The position numbers and the translations under genes are program-made. Of a stretch of 33,719 nt of DNA, positions 1 to 9,806 are shown one piece after another. Source of the DNA: an uncultured Bacteroidota bacterium. GTDB lineage: Bacteria; Bacteroidota; Bacteroidia; Chitinophagales; LD1. Positions within the stretch are counted from its first letter, which is position 1, and each line of letters starts with the position of its first letter. The stretch lies in NCBI GenBank assembly GCA_903917755.1, contig CAIXBT010000290.1, positions 1-33,719 of the forward strand, given 5' to 3'. The notes below the pieces were generated by a model, which saw only the letters and a list, made by a program, of their open reading frames with translations, searched no databases and was not told where the DNA came from.

Positions 1-217
1 ATTATAATACATCGCTCCATTCATAAATTATTTTCTAATGCATTATTAATATTTAGGTAGTGTAGTATATTGATATTTAGCTCATAAATTCCTCTAATGA
101 GTTTTTAATAAATGCATTTAAAATTTATGTGTTCAAACTGATATCTTTTGTATGTAATTGGCATTCAGTTTGCATAATTTCAGCGCATTAAACTTAACCA
201 CCTAAAAAAATTATTTA

Positions 218-1300
218 ATGAAACAGAAGATTGTACTTTTTGTCTTTGTAGGATTAGTATCCGTATTACTTAGTAGTTATCGCTCAGGATATGCAGCGCG
301 GGCCGGAGGCGATGGCACAGGTGCTACAGGCTCAAGCGGTTGTAGCTGCCATGGTTTCTCAAGCAGTATTGCTACTACAGTAGAACTGGACTCAGCTGGA
401 GTTCCTGTGACCACTTATATTCCGGGAATGGCATATACCGTAAAAATAGCTGCTACTAATGGTACAACTTCCACTCTTTCTTCATTTGGCTTTCAAGTAG
501 CTGTAGTACAATCTACAAATGCCGGTACAAGCGGTGCAGTAGGTGCCGGTACATGGGGCAGTATGCCAACCAATGTACAGCTGACCACTGCAGCCAATTC
601 AGGCTTGCCGATGGATCTGGTAGAGCAGAGTAGCCGTATAGCTGCGACTAGCGGTTCGGGCGGAAACGGTACTACTTATGTCGAATCAATACCTTGGACT
701 GCACCTGCATCAGGTACAGGCTCAGTAGTAATATATGGTGTAATGAATGCAGTGAATGGTAACGGTAGCAGCAGCGGAGATAAAAACAACGTCGCTACTC
801 CGGTCACGATCACTGAGGGTGCGAACTGTCCTGCTTCAAGCATCACCGCCACAGGTCATGTACTCAAAGCTTCTCCATCCGGTGCTATCAGCTACCAATG
901 GTATCTGAATGGCACAGCAATACCGGGTGCTACTTTCATAAGCTATGCAGCTACCACATCAGGCGCTTATACGGTGGCAGTGACTGTCAATTCTAATTGT
1001 ATCAGCACGTCAAATGCATTTAACTATAGTAATGTCGGTATCAATGACCCTTCACTGGCTACTGCGCTTGAGGTATATCCTACGCTGACCACAGGCAAGG
1101 TGAACATAAGGATCAACAGCCCTGTAAATACACTGACCTATAATATATATGGTCTGGATGGACGCAAATATAATATGGGCACAATAGCTGCTGATGCTAC
1201 TAATGCTACAGTGGATATGAGCACTCTCAGCACAGGTTTATATATATTACAACTGGAAAATCAAACTCAATCAGCTACATTCAAAATCGTGAAAGAGTAA
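218..1300 (+). CDS. Secreted T9SS type A sorting-domain protein, choice-of-anchor V-like N-terminal region with a GCSCHG motif
   Basis: Signal peptide; GCSCHG near the N-terminus; C-terminal LEVYPTLTTGKVNI...LSTGLYILQLEN...FKIVKE typical of a T9SS type A sorting domain. Confidence 0.8.
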   Translation: MKQKIVLFVFVGLVSVLLSSYRSGYAARAGGDGTGATGSSGCSCHGFSSSIATTVELDSAGVPVTTYIPGMAYTVKIAATNGTTSTLSSFGFQVAVVQSTNAGTSGAVGAGTWGSMPTNVQLTTAANSGLPMDLVEQSSRIAATSGSGGNGTTYVESIPWTAPASGTGSVVIYGVMNAVNGNGSSSGDKNNVATPVTITEGANCPASSITATGHVLKASPSGAISYQWYLNGTAIPGATFISYAATTSGAYTVAVTVNSNCISTSNAFNYSNVGINDPSLATALEVYPTLTTGKVNIRINSPVNTLTYNIYGLDGRKYNMGTIAADATNATVDMSTLSTGLYILQLENQTQSATFKIVKE

Positions 1301-1329
1301 GAGATACAAAACATATTTTGATTAAGTAT

Positions 1330-1353
1330 AAAGCCGGCTATTATGCCGGCTTT
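1330..1353 (+). terminator. Rho-independent-like hairpin AAAGCCGGC-TATTAT-GCCGGCTTT
   Basis: Perfect 9-bp inverted repeat about 30 nt after the stop codon at 1300. Confidence 0.8.
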
Positions 1354-1385
1354 ATCATTGGTAATAATCCGAAAAATCAGTAATA

Positions 1386-1901
1386 TTGACTATGAAGAAA
1401 AAGATCATCAGTTATGCGCTAATAGTATTGGCGATCACATTAGTAGCTATTCAATTTGTACATCCGGCCCGCAATCTGTCCGGTGAGGTTACAAACGATA
1501 TCTGTACTAAATATCCTATGCCCGATACGGTCAAATCCATTCTGAAAGCGTCCTGCGCAGACTGCCACAGCAATCATACCGAGTATCCGTGGTACGCTAA
1601 TATTCAACCTGTAGCATGGTGGCTCGAAGATCACATCAGTGAGGGCAAGAGAGAACTGAACTTCAATAATTTCGCTGCATACAGGATCGGTCGCCAATAT
1701 CATAAACTCGAAAAAATAGCGAAAGAGGTAAATGAAGGCGATATGCCCATCACTTCCTATACTATCATTCACAGCTATGCCAAATTGGATGAAGGTCAGC
1801 GAAAGCTGGTAGCCGACTGGGCAAATTCTCTGCACGATTCCATCAAGGCCACATATCCCGCTGATAGTCTGAAAGTGGTCAAAAGAAAGCCTGCGAATTA
1901 A
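1386..1901 (+). CDS. Heme-binding domain-containing protein (Haem_bd-like, CADCH motif)
   Basis: N-terminal membrane segment, CADCHSNHTEYPWYANIQPVAWWLEDHISEGKRELNFNNF motif. Confidence 0.85.
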   Translation: MTMKKKIISYALIVLAITLVAIQFVHPARNLSGEVTNDICTKYPMPDTVKSILKASCADCHSNHTEYPWYANIQPVAWWLEDHISEGKRELNFNNFAAYRIGRQYHKLEKIAKEVNEGDMPITSYTIIHSYAKLDEGQRKLVADWANSLHDSIKATYPADSLKVVKRKPAN

Positions 1902-2089
1902 TGATATATGTCATCTCTTGAGATTTGCATATCATCTAAAGGAAAAATAACTTCATAGACTGAATTTATTGTAATAATTGTTTGATAATCTAACCGCAGA
2001 ACTAAACGTATTATCTATATTTAGAATTCCGGAAAAATAAATCACAAATAAATCAACCAGTTGATATTAAAATCTTAATTCTAAGCGAA

Positions 2090-3451
2090 ATGAAAAAAAT
2101 CTACGGTCTTTTCTTTCTGATCATTATGTCGGTTGCCTCATTCAGTCAGATCACTATCACAAAAAATGATATGCCTGTATTCAAAGATACAGTTCGCTAC
2201 AGCACCACGAGTACGATTCTTAATTTTACGAATACCGGTCCGAATTATACCTGGAATTTTTCATCACTGGTAGCCAACGGTCAGGGCATTGATACTTTTA
2301 AATCGGCACTCTCATTAAATATACTTTATGGCTTGTTTTTCGGTCTGACAGATTACGGTATTCCTTCTACCAATAAGATCAATTTCAGCCAGCTGAGCCT
2401 GACCAATGCATATGATTTCTATAAAACCAGCAATTCCTATCTTGAGATCAACGGGATAGGTGCTTCATATAGTGGTATCCCTCTTCCTACTGTCTATACC
2501 ATACCTGATAAGGTTTATCAATTTCCACTTACCTACGGACGGGTAGATGTGTCTCCATATGATGTTAATATCAGTGTCCCATCTGTAGCCGGAGTGCATC
2601 AGGTGGGTACACGTACCAATACGGTAGACGGATGGGGTACCGTGATCACTCCGTTTGATACTTTCCAGTGTCTGCGCCTGAAATCTGTACTCACCGAGGT
2701 AGACTCGATCAATCTGACCGCTCTCGGACTTTCTATTGGTATTCCTCTGCCTACTGTCACCTATAAATGGCTGGCAAATGGTGTCAAGATACCTGTACTG
2801 GAAGTATCCGGTTTTGACCTTTTCGGCGTTTTCATACCAACCAGCGAAAAATTCAGGGATAATGTGAGATTCATACCTCCTCAGTTCAACCTCAGAATCA
2901 ATTTTACAGCTAATAAAACAGTCTGCACTACCGCAGATACAGTCACCATTACGCCCACCGTCAGACCCAATGTATCAGGAACTACTTACGACTATTCCAT
3001 CACTCCAAATACCTTCCACTTTGTGTCAGGCACAGATACCGGTTCACAGATACCTCAGGTACAATTTACGGCACCCGGATTATATACTGTCTCACTGACC
3101 TCTACTGCTCCTGCCGGTGGCACTATACCGGCCTCATCGACCAAAACCAGAACAAACTATATATTAGTCAATCTGCCAAGCGGAATAGGACAAATATCAA
3201 CGTCAAATTTCATACAAGTATTCCCGATCCCGGCTAACGACCATCTGGCATGTCAGCTAGACGGAGATGCCGGCAAACAGGCTACACTGGAGCTTTTGGA
3301 TATCACCGGAAAAGTACTTTACTCGATGACTACCTCACAGCATGGTGAGGTTAATATCCCTACAGCGCAATTGCCCGCAGGTGAATACATCTTCAGAGCT
3401 ACACCAGAGGGTGAGTCAGGATATGTACAAAAGATCAGTATCGTACATTGA
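2090..3451 (+). CDS. T9SS type A sorting-domain-containing secreted protein
   Basis: Signal peptide; C-terminal FIQVFPIPANDHLACQL...LPAGEYIFRAT...YVQKISIVH. Confidence 0.75.
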   Translation: MKKIYGLFFLIIMSVASFSQITITKNDMPVFKDTVRYSTTSTILNFTNTGPNYTWNFSSLVANGQGIDTFKSALSLNILYGLFFGLTDYGIPSTNKINFSQLSLTNAYDFYKTSNSYLEINGIGASYSGIPLPTVYTIPDKVYQFPLTYGRVDVSPYDVNISVPSVAGVHQVGTRTNTVDGWGTVITPFDTFQCLRLKSVLTEVDSINLTALGLSIGIPLPTVTYKWLANGVKIPVLEVSGFDLFGVFIPTSEKFRDNVRFIPPQFNLRINFTANKTVCTTADTVTITPTVRPNVSGTTYDYSITPNTFHFVSGTDTGSQIPQVQFTAPGLYTVSLTSTAPAGGTIPASSTKTRTNYILVNLPSGIGQISTSNFIQVFPIPANDHLACQLDGDAGKQATLELLDITGKVLYSMTTSQHGEVNIPTAQLPAGEYIFRATPEGESGYVQKISIVH

Positions 3452-3537
3452 TCATATCAGGATGTAATTTTACAATTGATCGCTTCTGAATACAGATACC
3501 GAATGTTTATTTTATTTTCGCAGGAAATAAATATACA

Positions 3538-3936
3538 ATGGCGTTAGTACAGTGCAGAGAATGCGGCAAAATGGTAAGCGAAGAGGCAGATATTTGCCCC
3601 TATTGAGGAGCTAAGATGCCAAGCAAAAAAAGAAAGCAAAGAAGACTTTATACTACCATCGCTATATTATTGATCGTGACAGGCCTACTGTCATGGGCTT
3701 ATATTCGTATCAGCCGGGCCCTTGCCCCGCCTGCCAGTAGCACAGTAGCTGCACCCTCAAAAATTCAAAAAGACATACCCGTCAAGGATCAGATCATTCA
3801 GAAAAATGATAAAGAGATCATCAAAGAAATGCTCGATAGTGGTGAGAAAGTAGGTGCCATCTCAAAGAAAACAGGAATAAGGAGAGACGAGATAAGGAAG
3901 ATCAAGAAAGAGAAAGCACAGGAAGAGAAAAAGTAA
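3538..3936 (+). CDS. Zinc-ribbon + single-TM + HTH-like small protein with an in-frame TGA at codon 23 (3604-3606); the ORF track shows only the downstream part 3616..3936
   Basis: ATG at 3538 reads MALVQCRECGKMVSEEADICPY*GAKMPSKKRKQRR... in the same frame as ORF 3616..3936; CxxC...CPYxGA zinc-ribbon pattern. Confidence 0.6.
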
Positions 3937-3938
3937 AT

Positions 3939-4991
3939 TTATACCGCAGGCTCCTGCTGGCTCAGGCAATGCCAGCTACCCAAACCCCAGATCACATCTG
4001 TACTATCGATACCTATCACCTTTCTGTCAGGGAAACATGCAGTGAGGATATCCAATGCTTTTACATCATTCTTATCACGATAGGTCGGCACCACTACAAC
4101 TGCATTTGAAATATAGAAATTAGCATACGATGCTGGCAATCTCTGCTCTTCATAGATCACCGCCGATGGCATGGGCAGTTCAATAATATTTAACTGCTTC
4201 CCGTTTAGCAATCGCATTTGTTTCAACTCTTTTAGGTTCTCCTGAAGAAGCTGATAATTTCCGTCGTTTTTATTGTGCTCCACCACAGTCACTACCGTAT
4301 CCTCATTTACGAATCTGACCGTATCGTCTATGTGCCCGTCTGTATCATCGCCCACTATACCTTCGCTGACCCATAGTATCTGTTTGACACCATAATAGTT
4401 ATAAAGATATTGCTCTATCTGAGCCTGATCGAGATGCGGATTTCTGTTGGGATTGAGCAGACAAGCGGTGCTGGTGAGTAGTGTCCCCTTGCCGTTAAAC
4501 TCTACGGAGCCACCTTCCATCACTATGCCCGGATGATACACAGGTATTTTATATTTCTCCGCTATCAATGTAGGTATGACATCATCTAGATCGTAAGGCG
4601 GATATTTATCTCCCCATGCGTTATATCCCCAATCCACGATGATCTTTTTTTCAGCAGCATCAGGATTGATCAGAAACGCCGGACCGTGATCCCGGCACCA
4701 TGCGTCATTAGTAGGATGATGAAAGAATTTTATTTGCTTAAGATCCACATCTTCTTTCTGCAATTGCTCTTTGGCAAAAGCTTCCATTACAGCATCTGCC
4801 ACATTGATGCATACAAATTCTGCTTGACTGACAGCTTTGATAAACTTAGAGTAAGGCGCATAAACGGTATGGATCTTGCCCGGCCAGCTTGCTTCCTTAT
4901 GGGGCCAGCTGAGCCATGTAGCGGTATGCTTGTGCCACTCAGCAGGGAAACTATAACCCAGCTGAGCCGGTGTTTTCATCACTTCTTTCAT
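3939..4991 (-). CDS. aguA: Agmatine deiminase family protein
   Basis: WCRDHGPAFL, GGSVEFNGKGTLLTSTACLLNPNRNP and C-terminal GLGSWHCLSQQEP motifs. Confidence 0.9.
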   Translation of the reverse strand: MKEVMKTPAQLGYSFPAEWHKHTATWLSWPHKEASWPGKIHTVYAPYSKFIKAVSQAEFVCINVADAVMEAFAKEQLQKEDVDLKQIKFFHHPTNDAWCRDHGPAFLINPDAAEKKIIVDWGYNAWGDKYPPYDLDDVIPTLIAEKYKIPVYHPGIVMEGGSVEFNGKGTLLTSTACLLNPNRNPHLDQAQIEQYLYNYYGVKQILWVSEGIVGDDTDGHIDDTVRFVNEDTVVTVVEHNKNDGNYQLLQENLKELKQMRLLNGKQLNIIELPMPSAVIYEEQRLPASYANFYISNAVVVVPTYRDKNDVKALDILTACFPDRKVIGIDSTDVIWGLGSWHCLSQQEPAV

Positions 4992-5018
4992 GAATGTCTG
5001 ATTGAATGTTGTTCTGGA

Positions 5019-5888
5019 TTAGTCATTATCAATGAATCTCTTTGTGATATCCTGATAGCTGTCTATCCTTCTGTCTCGCAGAAAGGGCCAGTGAGTGCGA
5101 TAATATTCGGATCTCGCCATATCGATCTCCGTGACCACCGTTTCCTCATCATCATGCGAGGCCTTATATAATAATGTTCCAAATGGATTGGCAATGAAGC
5201 TGCCGCCCCAGAATTTCATTTCGCCCTCATCGCCCACACGATTTACGCTTACCACCGGCACACCATTGGCCACGGCATGTGAACGCTGAATGGTCTGCCA
5301 TGCATTATACTGCTCGATATTGGTTTCCGCATCCTGTCTGTGAGCCCAGCCGATAGCTGTAGGGTAAAACAATATCTCAGCACCCATCAAAGCGGTGATT
5401 CGAGAGGCCTCGGGGTACCACTGATCCCAGCAGATCAGCACGCCGACTGTGGCGTAGCGGGTTTTAAAAACCTTGTATCCCGTGTCGCCGGGTGTGAAAT
5501 AAAACTTCTCATAATAACCCGGATCGTCGGGTATGTGCATCTTGCGATATTTGCCCAGATAGCTGCCGTCTGCATCTATCACAGCTGTAGTATTGTGATA
5601 GAGGCCCTGTGCTCTTTTCTCAAACAGAGATGCGATGATCACCACATTGAGCTCAGAGGCGATCTTGGAGAGTGCATCCGTAGATGGGCCGGGTATGGCT
5701 TCTGCCAGCAGAAAATTATCATGATCTTCCACATCACAGAAATAAAGCGATGTAAACAACTCCTGAAGGCAAATGATCTGAGCCCCTTTGGAGGCAGCTA
5801 TTCTGATCTGCTCCATCGTTTTGCTGAGGTTTGCGGCCTTGTCTGCCACACAACTCATCTGGATAGTACCAATTCTGACTACTGACAT
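5019..5888 (-). CDS. aguB: Carbon-nitrogen hydrolase, N-carbamoylputrescine amidase-like
   Basis: Nitrilase-family Glu/Lys/Cys catalytic context (LQELF, GKYRKMHIPDDPGYYEKFYF, VGVLICWDQWYPEA); adjacent to aguA-like gene. Confidence 0.88.
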   Translation of the reverse strand: MSVVRIGTIQMSCVADKAANLSKTMEQIRIAASKGAQIICLQELFTSLYFCDVEDHDNFLLAEAIPGPSTDALSKIASELNVVIIASLFEKRAQGLYHNTTAVIDADGSYLGKYRKMHIPDDPGYYEKFYFTPGDTGYKVFKTRYATVGVLICWDQWYPEASRITALMGAEILFYPTAIGWAHRQDAETNIEQYNAWQTIQRSHAVANGVPVVSVNRVGDEGEMKFWGGSFIANPFGTLLYKASHDDEETVVTEIDMARSEYYRTHWPFLRDRRIDSYQDITKRFIDND

Positions 5889-5974
5889 ATCTTTGATTTT
5901 GACGGTTGCAAATATATGATTTTAGAACAGCTATAACAGACCTGCGGCCACATGTATCATGACCTGGAGTTTTT

Positions 5975-6850
5975 CTATTTTTCTATCGGCTCTGTCCTGA
6001 GTACTTTGAGGGTATAGATCGGCTTTTTTTCCGTACCGATATATAGCTCTACCTGATCCAGTTTATCACCCTTGTATTTATATTTATAAGTAGATGCGGC
6101 TATGGTTTGCTCGCGATTATTATTTGTGAAAGTCACTACTGCATTCATCCTGTCGCCCGCATAGCGAATCGCTCTGATATTCGTGGACTTGTAGATAGTA
6201 TCCATCTGCCTGATGCCGAGATTATATCTCAGTGTTCCTTCTTTCTCCACGATCGTGTCTATATGTCCCAAAGAGTCAAACTGGTACCTGATCAAAACCA
6301 CATTGGATTCTTCATCTTCCTCACGGTCTATCTGTATGGACTCTCGCAGACGATCGAGGCTGTCGTAGCGATAGAAAAAACTACTCTTCTCTGTTTGATT
6401 GGCCAGTATCATACCCTTGTCATTGCAGAAAATATTGCCTTCATAGAATCTCGAGTCAGGGTCATTTTTAAATTGGCAACGCATACCGTTCATCATAAAA
6501 GTATCTGTGAATCCACCCACATCATTTAGCACTTTGATGAAAGCCGTTCCGGTCGAATCAAAAAAATAGGTCGTAACTGCGTTCTGATGTTTTTTGACTT
6601 CTTTTTTGATATTGCCACCAGACTGCACGAATGATATACTGCCTATCTCATTCTTAAGGATATAGTCGCGAGGATACACGATCGGACACTCCAGATCCAG
6701 ATCGAGTATCTGCCCCTGCGCCGCTATGGTGAGTGCCACCTGAATAAGTATCAAAAAATATTTCACTCTTTGTTTATACGTAAAGTATGGAAGATGTGCT
6801 ATGCAAAAGTAAACAATGTGAGTATACCGCTTAAAGAGATATACCTGCAC
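5975..6850 (-). CDS. Hypothetical secreted protein (true start probably internal, near VKYFLILIQ)
   Basis: Long ORF with signal peptide-like segment; no recognised family. Confidence 0.55.
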   Translation of the reverse strand: MQVYLFKRYTHIVYFCIAHLPYFTYKQRVKYFLILIQVALTIAAQGQILDLDLECPIVYPRDYILKNEIGSISFVQSGGNIKKEVKKHQNAVTTYFFDSTGTAFIKVLNDVGGFTDTFMMNGMRCQFKNDPDSRFYEGNIFCNDKGMILANQTEKSSFFYRYDSLDRLRESIQIDREEDEESNVVLIRYQFDSLGHIDTIVEKEGTLRYNLGIRQMDTIYKSTNIRAIRYAGDRMNAVVTFTNNNREQTIAASTYKYKYKGDKLDQVELYIGTEKKPIYTLKVLRTEPIEK

Positions 6851-7011
6851 AAAGCTGCTATCTGTCCCAAAACATGGACTACTGACATCTCGCGGGGTAA
6901 AATATGTAGCCCCGTCATAAGACTATAAGATGACAATTGTAAATTAAATATATATTTTGCTAAAAATAAATCCGCCGATCTAATTCAAGCCGGCAAACCT
7001 AAAACGACTTC

Positions 7012-8421
7012 ATGAAAAAAATCTACACAATTGCCTTTATCATCCTTTCAGTATATGCATCTGCACAGGATTCTTTAAATCTCAAACCGACCTCTCTGCA
7101 TTTTCAGCAGACCTTTGTAATGCAGTACCATCCTGCATTTCATTCTTCAGTAGCGGGGGGTGATAAATCTTTGAACAGCAATGCAGAGAACAATCTGTCT
7201 TCTACGACCACGGTCTATTTCGGGGCAAAAATATGGAAGAACGGTGAGTTTTATTTCAACCCGGAGGTAGCAGCAGGCTCAGGGTTTTCGGGAGCTACCG
7301 GTATAGCCGGATTCTCAAACGGAGAAACATTCAGAGTAGGATCTGCTGCACCATCGGTATACATCGCGCGCCTATTTTTCAGACAGATCATACCGCTATC
7401 CAAAAAACAGACATTCAGGCCTGAAGATCAAAATATCCTGGCCAGAATGGTACCCGAAGAACGTATCATCATTACATTAGGCAAGTTTAGCCTCAGCGAC
7501 ATATTTGATCAGAATGTGACAAGCCATGATCCAAAAGGTAGCCTGCTCAACTGGTCGATGATGGATGCCGGAGCTTGGGACTATCCGTCCAATACCCGCG
7601 GATACACCTATGCCCTATCTGTGAAAGTGGTGAAGAAGCAATTCATTTTACGTTTTTGCACGGCTGTCAATTCACTATGGTCTAACGGACCTGTCGCTGA
7701 TGGGTTCATGCCCACACCTCAAAACTATGCTGATGCACATGGCGAAAATTTAGAGGTGATCATACCTCTCAAAAAAGATTTTACGAATTTCATAAAGATC
7801 ATGGGATTTGCTAACCATGCTAGAATGGGATCTTATGCAGATGCCATCAGAAGCTTACAAAATGACACCTCTCTGGCTAATAGGGAAGTGGTGGGTTCAC
7901 CTACGTCTCTCAATGACAGCTCATCGCACCTCGTTTCGCCTGCAATGGATAAACTCAGGGGCAAAGGTGGACCATATTATGGCAAATGGGGAGTGGTGCT
8001 CAACTGGGAAATGACCATAGCGAAGAAGAATATGATCTTCGCCAGAGCTTCGTGGAATGACGGCAAAAGAGAAACATGGATGTATACCGAGATAGACGAA
8101 TCACTCTGTGTGGGCGCCTTTCTGGCATGTGATAAGATCAAAAGACCGGATGATAAATTTCGTGTGGCGATATCCATCAATGGCCTGTCGAAAGATCATG
8201 GCAACTATCTCAAAGCGGGCGGCTACGGATTTATAATAGGTGACGGACTGGGGCATTATCCGAATGGCATCAGCCCCGAATGTATACTGGAGCTGCAGTA
8301 CAATCTTCACTATCTGATGATGACGATCTCGCCCGACTATCAGTTCATACTAAACCCTGCCTACAATAGCGCTCGGGGGCCTGTGCATGTACTTAGTTTA
8401 AGGGCGCATTTTGAAATATAG
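7012..8421 (+). CDS. Carbohydrate porin (OprB-like)
   Basis: Signal peptide, outer-membrane beta-strand-like composition, FHQQ-type N-terminus and terminal aromatic strand LSLRAHFEI. Confidence 0.65.
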   Translation: MKKIYTIAFIILSVYASAQDSLNLKPTSLHFQQTFVMQYHPAFHSSVAGGDKSLNSNAENNLSSTTTVYFGAKIWKNGEFYFNPEVAAGSGFSGATGIAGFSNGETFRVGSAAPSVYIARLFFRQIIPLSKKQTFRPEDQNILARMVPEERIIITLGKFSLSDIFDQNVTSHDPKGSLLNWSMMDAGAWDYPSNTRGYTYALSVKVVKKQFILRFCTAVNSLWSNGPVADGFMPTPQNYADAHGENLEVIIPLKKDFTNFIKIMGFANHARMGSYADAIRSLQNDTSLANREVVGSPTSLNDSSSHLVSPAMDKLRGKGGPYYGKWGVVLNWEMTIAKKNMIFARASWNDGKRETWMYTEIDESLCVGAFLACDKIKRPDDKFRVAISINGLSKDHGNYLKAGGYGFIIGDGLGHYPNGISPECILELQYNLHYLMMTISPDYQFILNPAYNSARGPVHVLSLRAHFEI

Positions 8422-8687
8422 CCGTCCTGATCAAAATTATTCCCTTTCACACTTTCCCCGGCGAGAACCCAATTTTCGATCCCAGCCAGGCAAAGCATCC
8501 GTCATTTCCAGCTAATATGTATAATTAAGCGCTAGCTGACCCTCAGAGCTTTGTGTCCACTTATCAAGCCCTTCAACTAAGCTTATACATTCAAAACTTC
8601 AATTATGGGGCATTTACCGTAAAGTTGTGGTAGATGTTATGATAAAAGCAGTTCACCTTAAAAATTCTCTTTTTAATTATTTTTCCC

Positions 8688-8703
8688 TACCAATCGTTTG
8701 GTA
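8688..8703. promoter_or_regulatory. Candidate TetR operator TACCAATCGTTTGGTA upstream of tetR
   Basis: 16-nt dyad, 7 of 8 base pairs symmetric; overlaps a TTTG -33-like box, with TAGGTTCG (8721-8728) as a -7-like box. Confidence 0.5.
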
Positions 8704-8785
8704 AATTAAAAAAACCTCTTTAGGTTCGTATTAGTTAGAAAAGCAGAGGGTAATTCTATCCTATTGCAGACCTGATTAAAGCAAT

Positions 8786-9385
8786 ATGCCAAAACAAAAA
8801 GTAGACGAACAATTTATCATCATTCAGTCTCTGAAGTTATTCAGAAAGCAAAGCTATTATCATACCTCAATGGCAGATATAGCAGCAGCTTGCGGTCTTC
8901 AGAAGGGGTCACTTTATCATTACTTTCCGAGTAAGGAAGATCTGATGAAAAAAGTGATCCGTTTCGTCCATGAGTTCTTCAAAAGCAAGGTATTTTCACT
9001 GGCCTATGACAAGAGCCTGAGCCCTAACGACAGGCTTGAAAAGCTATTTGAAGCGGCGCAGGAGATATTCCTCAATGAAGAAACAGGCTCTCTGATGGGC
9101 AACGTAGGGGTCGAAAGTGCCCTGATGGTACCGGAATTCGCTGAATTGGTACGTTATTTTTTTACCGATTTCTTTCATGCCGTCAAAACCATATATCTGG
9201 ACAAATATCCTGAAGAAATAGCTAATGAGCTGGCAGAGCGTAGTGTGGCTGAGATCGAGGGTAGCCTTATGTTTTCGCGTGTTTTTAATGACCATTCATA
9301 CTTGAAGAACACGACCAAACGTATACTCAATCGCCTCGAAAAAGGCAATGTGAGCCGCAGGGTAGAAATGGAAACCAAAAATTGA
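8786..9385 (+). CDS. TetR/AcrR family transcriptional regulator
   Basis: N-terminal HTH SMADIAAACGLQKGSLYHYFPSKEDLMKKVI. Confidence 0.9.
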   Translation: MPKQKVDEQFIIIQSLKLFRKQSYYHTSMADIAAACGLQKGSLYHYFPSKEDLMKKVIRFVHEFFKSKVFSLAYDKSLSPNDRLEKLFEAAQEIFLNEETGSLMGNVGVESALMVPEFAELVRYFFTDFFHAVKTIYLDKYPEEIANELAERSVAEIEGSLMFSRVFNDHSYLKNTTKRILNRLEKGNVSRRVEMETKN

Positions 9386-9398
9386 CCGACCGTTCGTT
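9385..9398. promoter_or_regulatory. Candidate second TetR operator ACCGACCGTTCGTT at the tetR 3' end, upstream of the fad operon
   Basis: 5 of 7 dyad pairs symmetric; fits the shared pattern ACCRAYCGTTYGKT with the site at 8689-8702. Confidence 0.4.
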
Positions 9399-9404
9399 TT
9401 ATGT

Positions 9405-9438
9405 AATTATCAATTGTTGAATTTTCAATGACCAATGA
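9405..9438 (+). repeat. Left arm of imperfect inverted repeat around four-helix-bundle element 1
   Basis: AATTATCAATT (9405-9415), TTTTCAAT (9422-9429), CCAATGA (9432-9438) each have a reverse complement in 9807-9842. Confidence 0.65.
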
Positions 9439-9806
9439 ATACAGAAGAAAACAAGCGGGAAAATATAGTAGTAAAGCGTTCTTTTCAATTTGCACTAGAC
9501 ATAGTGATATATGCTGAAAAGCTGGAAAGCGAAAGAAAGTATGTGATACAAAGGCAACTGCTGAGGTCGGGTACTTCAATAGGTGCCAATGTCAGGGAAG
9601 CATAAAGTGCTGAAAGTATTAGGGACTTTGCTCATAAAATGAAAATAGCAGCAAAGGAAGCAGAGGAGACGAAGTATTGGTTGCTGATTTGTCAGCATTC
9701 AACAAACTATCCTGATTGTGTAGAGTTATTAAATGAAATAAAAGAGATCATTAAAATATTGACCAGTATTATTCATTCAACAAATAAAAAAATTAAAGAT
9801 CGGTGA
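9435..9806 (+). pseudogene. Four helix bundle (S23/IVS-protein/Avd-like) gene, element 1, with in-frame TAA at 9603-9605
   Basis: Reads MNTEENKRENIVVKRSFQFALDIVIYAEKLESERKYVIQRQLLRSGTSIGANVREA*SAESIRDFAHKMKIAAKEAEETKYWLLICQ...; same frame continues to TGA 9804-9806. Confidence 0.8.

Noticed and set aside
3604-3660. Selenocysteine insertion (SECIS) downstream of the zinc-ribbon TGA
   Set aside because: Only a 3-bp GCT/AGC pairing was visible by eye; not enough to claim SECIS. Kept as an open alternative in the finding only.
4686-5885. Plus-strand ORFs (4686..5171, 5340..5885) opposite aguA/aguB-like genes
   Set aside because: Overlap confident minus-strand genes; translations lack family features.
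8422-8687. Long intergenic region upstream of tetR as a possible ncRNA
   Set aside because: No strong hairpins, terminator or recognisable RNA family by eye.
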